Positions 61,679 through 64,000 of a DNA stretch of 64,000 nucleotides are shown here, piece after piece. The notes under the pieces were generated by a model. That model searched no databases. It was given only the letters and a program-made list of their open reading frames with translations, and was not told the DNA's origin. Source of the stretch: Microbulbifer aggregans (GTDB lineage Bacteria > Pseudomonadota > Gammaproteobacteria > Pseudomonadales > Cellvibrionaceae); the NCBI RefSeq assembly GCF_001750105.1, contig NZ_CP014143.1, forward strand, positions 1,426,001 to 1,490,000. Direction: 5' to 3'. A program made the position numbers and the translations under genes. The stretch's first letter is position 1; every line of letters starts with the position of its first letter.

Positions 61679-64000
61679 CACTGTTTCAGTTGTTCTCTCT
61701 GTTCGAAGTTGGGGATGCCCTGACTGAGCATCCGGGTCACCGTTGTGCCCAGGCTGGCGAGCCCCTTGAGCTGGAACTCTATGTAAACACCCTCGTCGAA
61801 CTCAAGCTCCTCGGGGGCTACGACGTCGGCCAGGTCGTTGTCCAGGGTGCGGCGCCAGGCGAGACGCACCATATAACAGCAGCTGTCATATTCGACGCCC
61901 GCGACGTATTCCAGTTCCCGGTCGAAGGTCAGGTCGTAATTGGCCCGTGCCAGCAGCGCGGTAGTGGGCGACACCGGCAGTACCAAAGAGGCGTCTATCT
62001 GATCGATGGAGCCACTGATTAGCTGGCCATTGAGGTCCACCACTTCGGGCCGGCGCAGATAGCGATAGCCCACATTAAACAGGCGGAAGTCCTTGTCCAG
62101 GTAGCGCAGGGTGACGTTGCCCCGGTTCAGCTCGCCCTCGTCGTCATCGTAGATGAGTTCGCTGCTGATGCGCATGGACTGTATCGGGCGACTCTCCAGG
62201 CGGGCGGCAAACTCTGACCGGGGTGCGTCCTCGACGATGCCGCGAAGGGTTGTCTCGCGGTCCTCCAGGTAGAAGATCTGGCCGCCGCTCAGCGCGAACA
62301 GGTCGCGGCCGCTGACGGGATCAATAATACGGCTGGTCAGGCCCACGGCGACACGGTCCGCATCGTCGATACGGTCGTTGCCGGTAAAACGGCTGTCGCG
62401 GAACAGCTGGTCGTAGCTGAAAGTAAAGAGCGAGGTATCGAACAGCAGGTCATTGCCGCCGTCCCCGGGGCTGGTGCTGACGTCGATAAAGTCGCTCTGA
62501 TCCGCTTTCGAGCTCACCAGGGTAAAGAAGCGCGGCTCGAGCGTCTGCACCAGGTCAAAGCCAAACACGCTGGCATCGCGTTCAAAAAAGAGCCCGCTGT
62601 CCAGGGTGAACTGTCCGGCGGAAGCCTCGGGTGAGTCGCTGGCCTCCGGATTGAGGAACTGGTCATCGATCTGATAGCCGAGATAGCGTGCGGCGATTCC
62701 TGGAGTGAAGTAACCCCACAGCCATTGCTTGTCCCACTCCAGCTCGTAGTCCAGGCGCAGGCGATCGGCATTGACAAAATTGCGAGTGCGTTCGGTGACG
62801 CTGTCCGGGTCACCCACGTCGGCAATAAAACGGATGGTTTGCTCTTCTTCGTGATCCCAGGCGGTGACCTCGTGATCCAGGCTCAGGCCCCAGTCGCCCC
62901 AGCGGTAGTCACCGTCGATATCCAGCCGCGGCAGCTGCCGGTAGGTATCGAAGCGGTCCTTGACCAGCTGCTGGTAATCCTGGGCGCGCAGGGTTGCTGT
63001 CCAGTTCTCGTTGAACAGGCTCGCTTCCGCGCGCTGGTTGAGGCTGGTTTCGGCGGAAACACTGAGGTTGGCGGTATCCAGGTCGCGAAAATAGTCGGGG
63101 TCGCTGACCTTGGCATAGTCGATGTTGGTGCGCCAGAAGGTGCTCGCGGTGCCCTGTTGCTCGAAGTTGACCAGCCAGCGGTCTTCGCCCTTGGCTGGCA
63201 GCACCAGATCCTCGGGGAACCCCTGGCGGATCAGGTCCTCGGCATCCTCGTCGTCGCCGCCTTTGTCATCGGGCAGGCCGGCAGCGCGCAGCTCGGAGTT
63301 GAACAGCTGGCTCAGGTGGCGCACCTCGACCTCGGCGCCGGTGCCTCGGTACTGGATGTAACGCGGCACGATGGTGGCGTCCATCTGGGGTGCGATGTTC
63401 CAGTAATAGGGAATGGCGATGTCCCAGCCGTTTTCATCGCTGTTACTGATGCTTGGAAACAGCAGGCCGGATAGCCGTTCGCTGCCCACCGGGAAACGCA
63501 GGTAAGGAAAATAGAACAGCGGCACATCGAGGATCTCGAGGCGCACATTACGCGCTGTTCCCTGGCGCTCCACATTGTCGATGTGAATTTCGCCGCCGCG
63601 CATCTGCCATACCACGTTGCCTGGCTCGCAGCGGGTGTAGTTGCCATCGGTCAGGATCAGCTCACCACTGGCCTCGCGGGAGGCAAAGCTGGCGCTGCCG
63701 TGCACGAATTGGTTGTGAATGACGTAGGTGGCGTCCTCGATCTCCGCCGCCTGGCTGTCGGTCTGTATCTCGGCGGCGCGACCCCGCACCAGCAGATTCG
63801 GCTCGCGGATTTCAATAGCTCCGCGCAGTGTGGCGGTGCTTTCGTTGCGGTTGACGTCTACCTGGTCCGCAAACAGTTGTCGGTAGCCTTGGGTGACATG
63901 CACATTGCCCCGCAGGCGCGCGGTGCCGTCGTCCAGCCACTCCGAGGAATCGGCAGTGGCGCGCAGTGGCGCTTCCTCTGGTGCCAGGTTTGCATCGGTA
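61678..64000 (-). CDS. lptD: LPS-assembly protein LptD (N-terminus cut by window edge)
   Basis: The frame is open to the end of the window, so about 774 residues are visible and the signal peptide is not. N-terminal OstA-like domain (ADQVDVNRNESTATLRGAIE), then the large barrel; GLLFPSISNSDENGWDIAIP and FYFPYLRFPVGSERLSG are typical LptD text. C-terminal CCY (DSCCYMVRLAW) carries the disulfide Cys pair. It inserts LPS into the outer membrane with LptE. First visible gene of the operon. Confidence 0.96.
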   Translation of the reverse strand, partial: TDANLAPEEAPLRATADSSEWLDDGTARLRGNVHVTQGYRQLFADQVDVNRNESTATLRGAIEIREPNLLVRGRAAEIQTDSQAAEIEDATYVIHNQFVHGSASFASREASGELILTDGNYTRCEPGNVVWQMRGGEIHIDNVERQGTARNVRLEILDVPLFYFPYLRFPVGSERLSGLLFPSISNSDENGWDIAIPYYWNIAPQMDATIVPRYIQYRGTGAEVEVRHLSQLFNSELRAAGLPDDKGGDDEDAEDLIRQGFPEDLVLPAKGEDRWLVNFEQQGTASTFWRTNIDYAKVSDPDYFRDLDTANLSVSAETSLNQRAEASLFNENWTATLRAQDYQQLVKDRFDTYRQLPRLDIDGDYRWGDWGLSLDHEVTAWDHEEEQTIRFIADVGDPDSVTERTRNFVNADRLRLDYELEWDKQWLWGYFTPGIAARYLGYQIDDQFLNPEASDSPEASAGQFTLDSGLFFERDASVFGFDLVQTLEPRFFTLVSSKADQSDFIDVSTSPGDGGNDLLFDTSLFTFSYDQLFRDSRFTGNDRIDDADRVAVGLTSRIIDPVSGRDLFALSGGQIFYLEDRETTLRGIVEDAPRSEFAARLESRPIQSMRISSELIYDDDEGELNRGNVTLRYLDKDFRLFNVGYRYLRRPEVVDLNGQLISGSIDQIDASLVLPVSPTTALLARANYDLTFDRELEYVAGVEYDSCCYMVRLAWRRTLDNDLADVVAPEELEFDEGVYIEFQLKGLASLGTTVTRMLSQGIPNFEQREQLKQ

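Noticed and set aside
1..64000. CRISPR array, rRNA genes, insertion sequences
   Set aside because: No spaced direct repeats, rRNA sequence or transposase frame with terminal repeats were found on reading through the window.

Overview
This window is about 58% GC chromosomal DNA from a gammaproteobacterium. The gene content and order fit the Cellvibrionales (a Microbulbifer-like marine bacterium): a BioH-BioC fusion, a DUF3094 protein, DUF3667 and DUF6515 proteins, rpsU-yqeY-dnaG-rpoD, tsaD-folB-folK and lptD-surA-pdxA-rsmA-apaH. This placement is inferred from gene families and synteny only. There is no rRNA and no CRISPR array; one tRNA is present.

Layout. 0-3.7 kb: the start of a sensor kinase cut by the left edge, the alanine exporter alaE, a ketoacyl-ACP synthase III and comF. 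3.7-9.1 kb: biotin synthesis (bioB-bioF-bioHC with 4-bp overlaps; bioD nearby under its own leader), interrupted by a convergent L,D-transpeptidase. 9.1-12.7 kb: an acyl-CoA dehydrogenase whose promoter is overlapped by a perfect PsrA-type palindrome, a DUF3094/nitroreductase pair, a small lipoprotein and an EVE protein. 12.9-24.1 kb: a LytS/LytTR two-component pair, a DUF6515 protein, an MscS channel, a rhomboid protease facing a B-box/TPR membrane protein, pepB, and DUF3667 and DUF805 proteins. 24.3-27.4 kb: an iron-uptake pair (TonB-dependent receptor and PKHD hydroxylase) behind a Fur-like site.

27.8-33.5 kb is a small integrated element. It has a tyrosine integrase beside a CAU tRNA, integrase arm-type repeats at both ends, a decayed copy of the tRNA 3' end at the far end, an AlpA-like regulator, three uncharacterised proteins, a dyad-rich 690-bp region without a gene, a RelE/HigB-XRE toxin-antitoxin pair and a DUF6941-like protein. 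All its genes are on the minus strand and end in one terminator.

33.6-42.4 kb: an outer-membrane barrel protein, dgkA, the macromolecular-synthesis operon (rpsU-yqeY-dnaG-rpoD with internal hairpins) and the divergent tsaD-folB-folK. 42.5-46.9 kb: an OmpR-type regulator, its kinase, a membrane-anchored DJ-1/PfpI protein and an alpha/beta hydrolase on one strand. 47-50 kb: a pteridine-reductase-like SDR and cca, preceded by a promoter-structured RNA-intrinsic terminator module that looks like an unrecognised small RNA or attenuating leader, then an unusual HTH-pseudoreceiver protein. 50.1-55.1 kb: the PrkA(YeaG)-YeaH-SpoVR(YcgB) stress operon. 55.4-64 kb: galE, a CapA protein, and apaH-rsmA-pdxA-surA-lptD, with lptD cut by the right edge and apaG absent.

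The most interesting items are the RNA/attenuator candidate upstream of cca, the 5.7-kb element with its dyad cluster, the HTH-pseudoreceiver protein and the unusual 3' end of bioHC.
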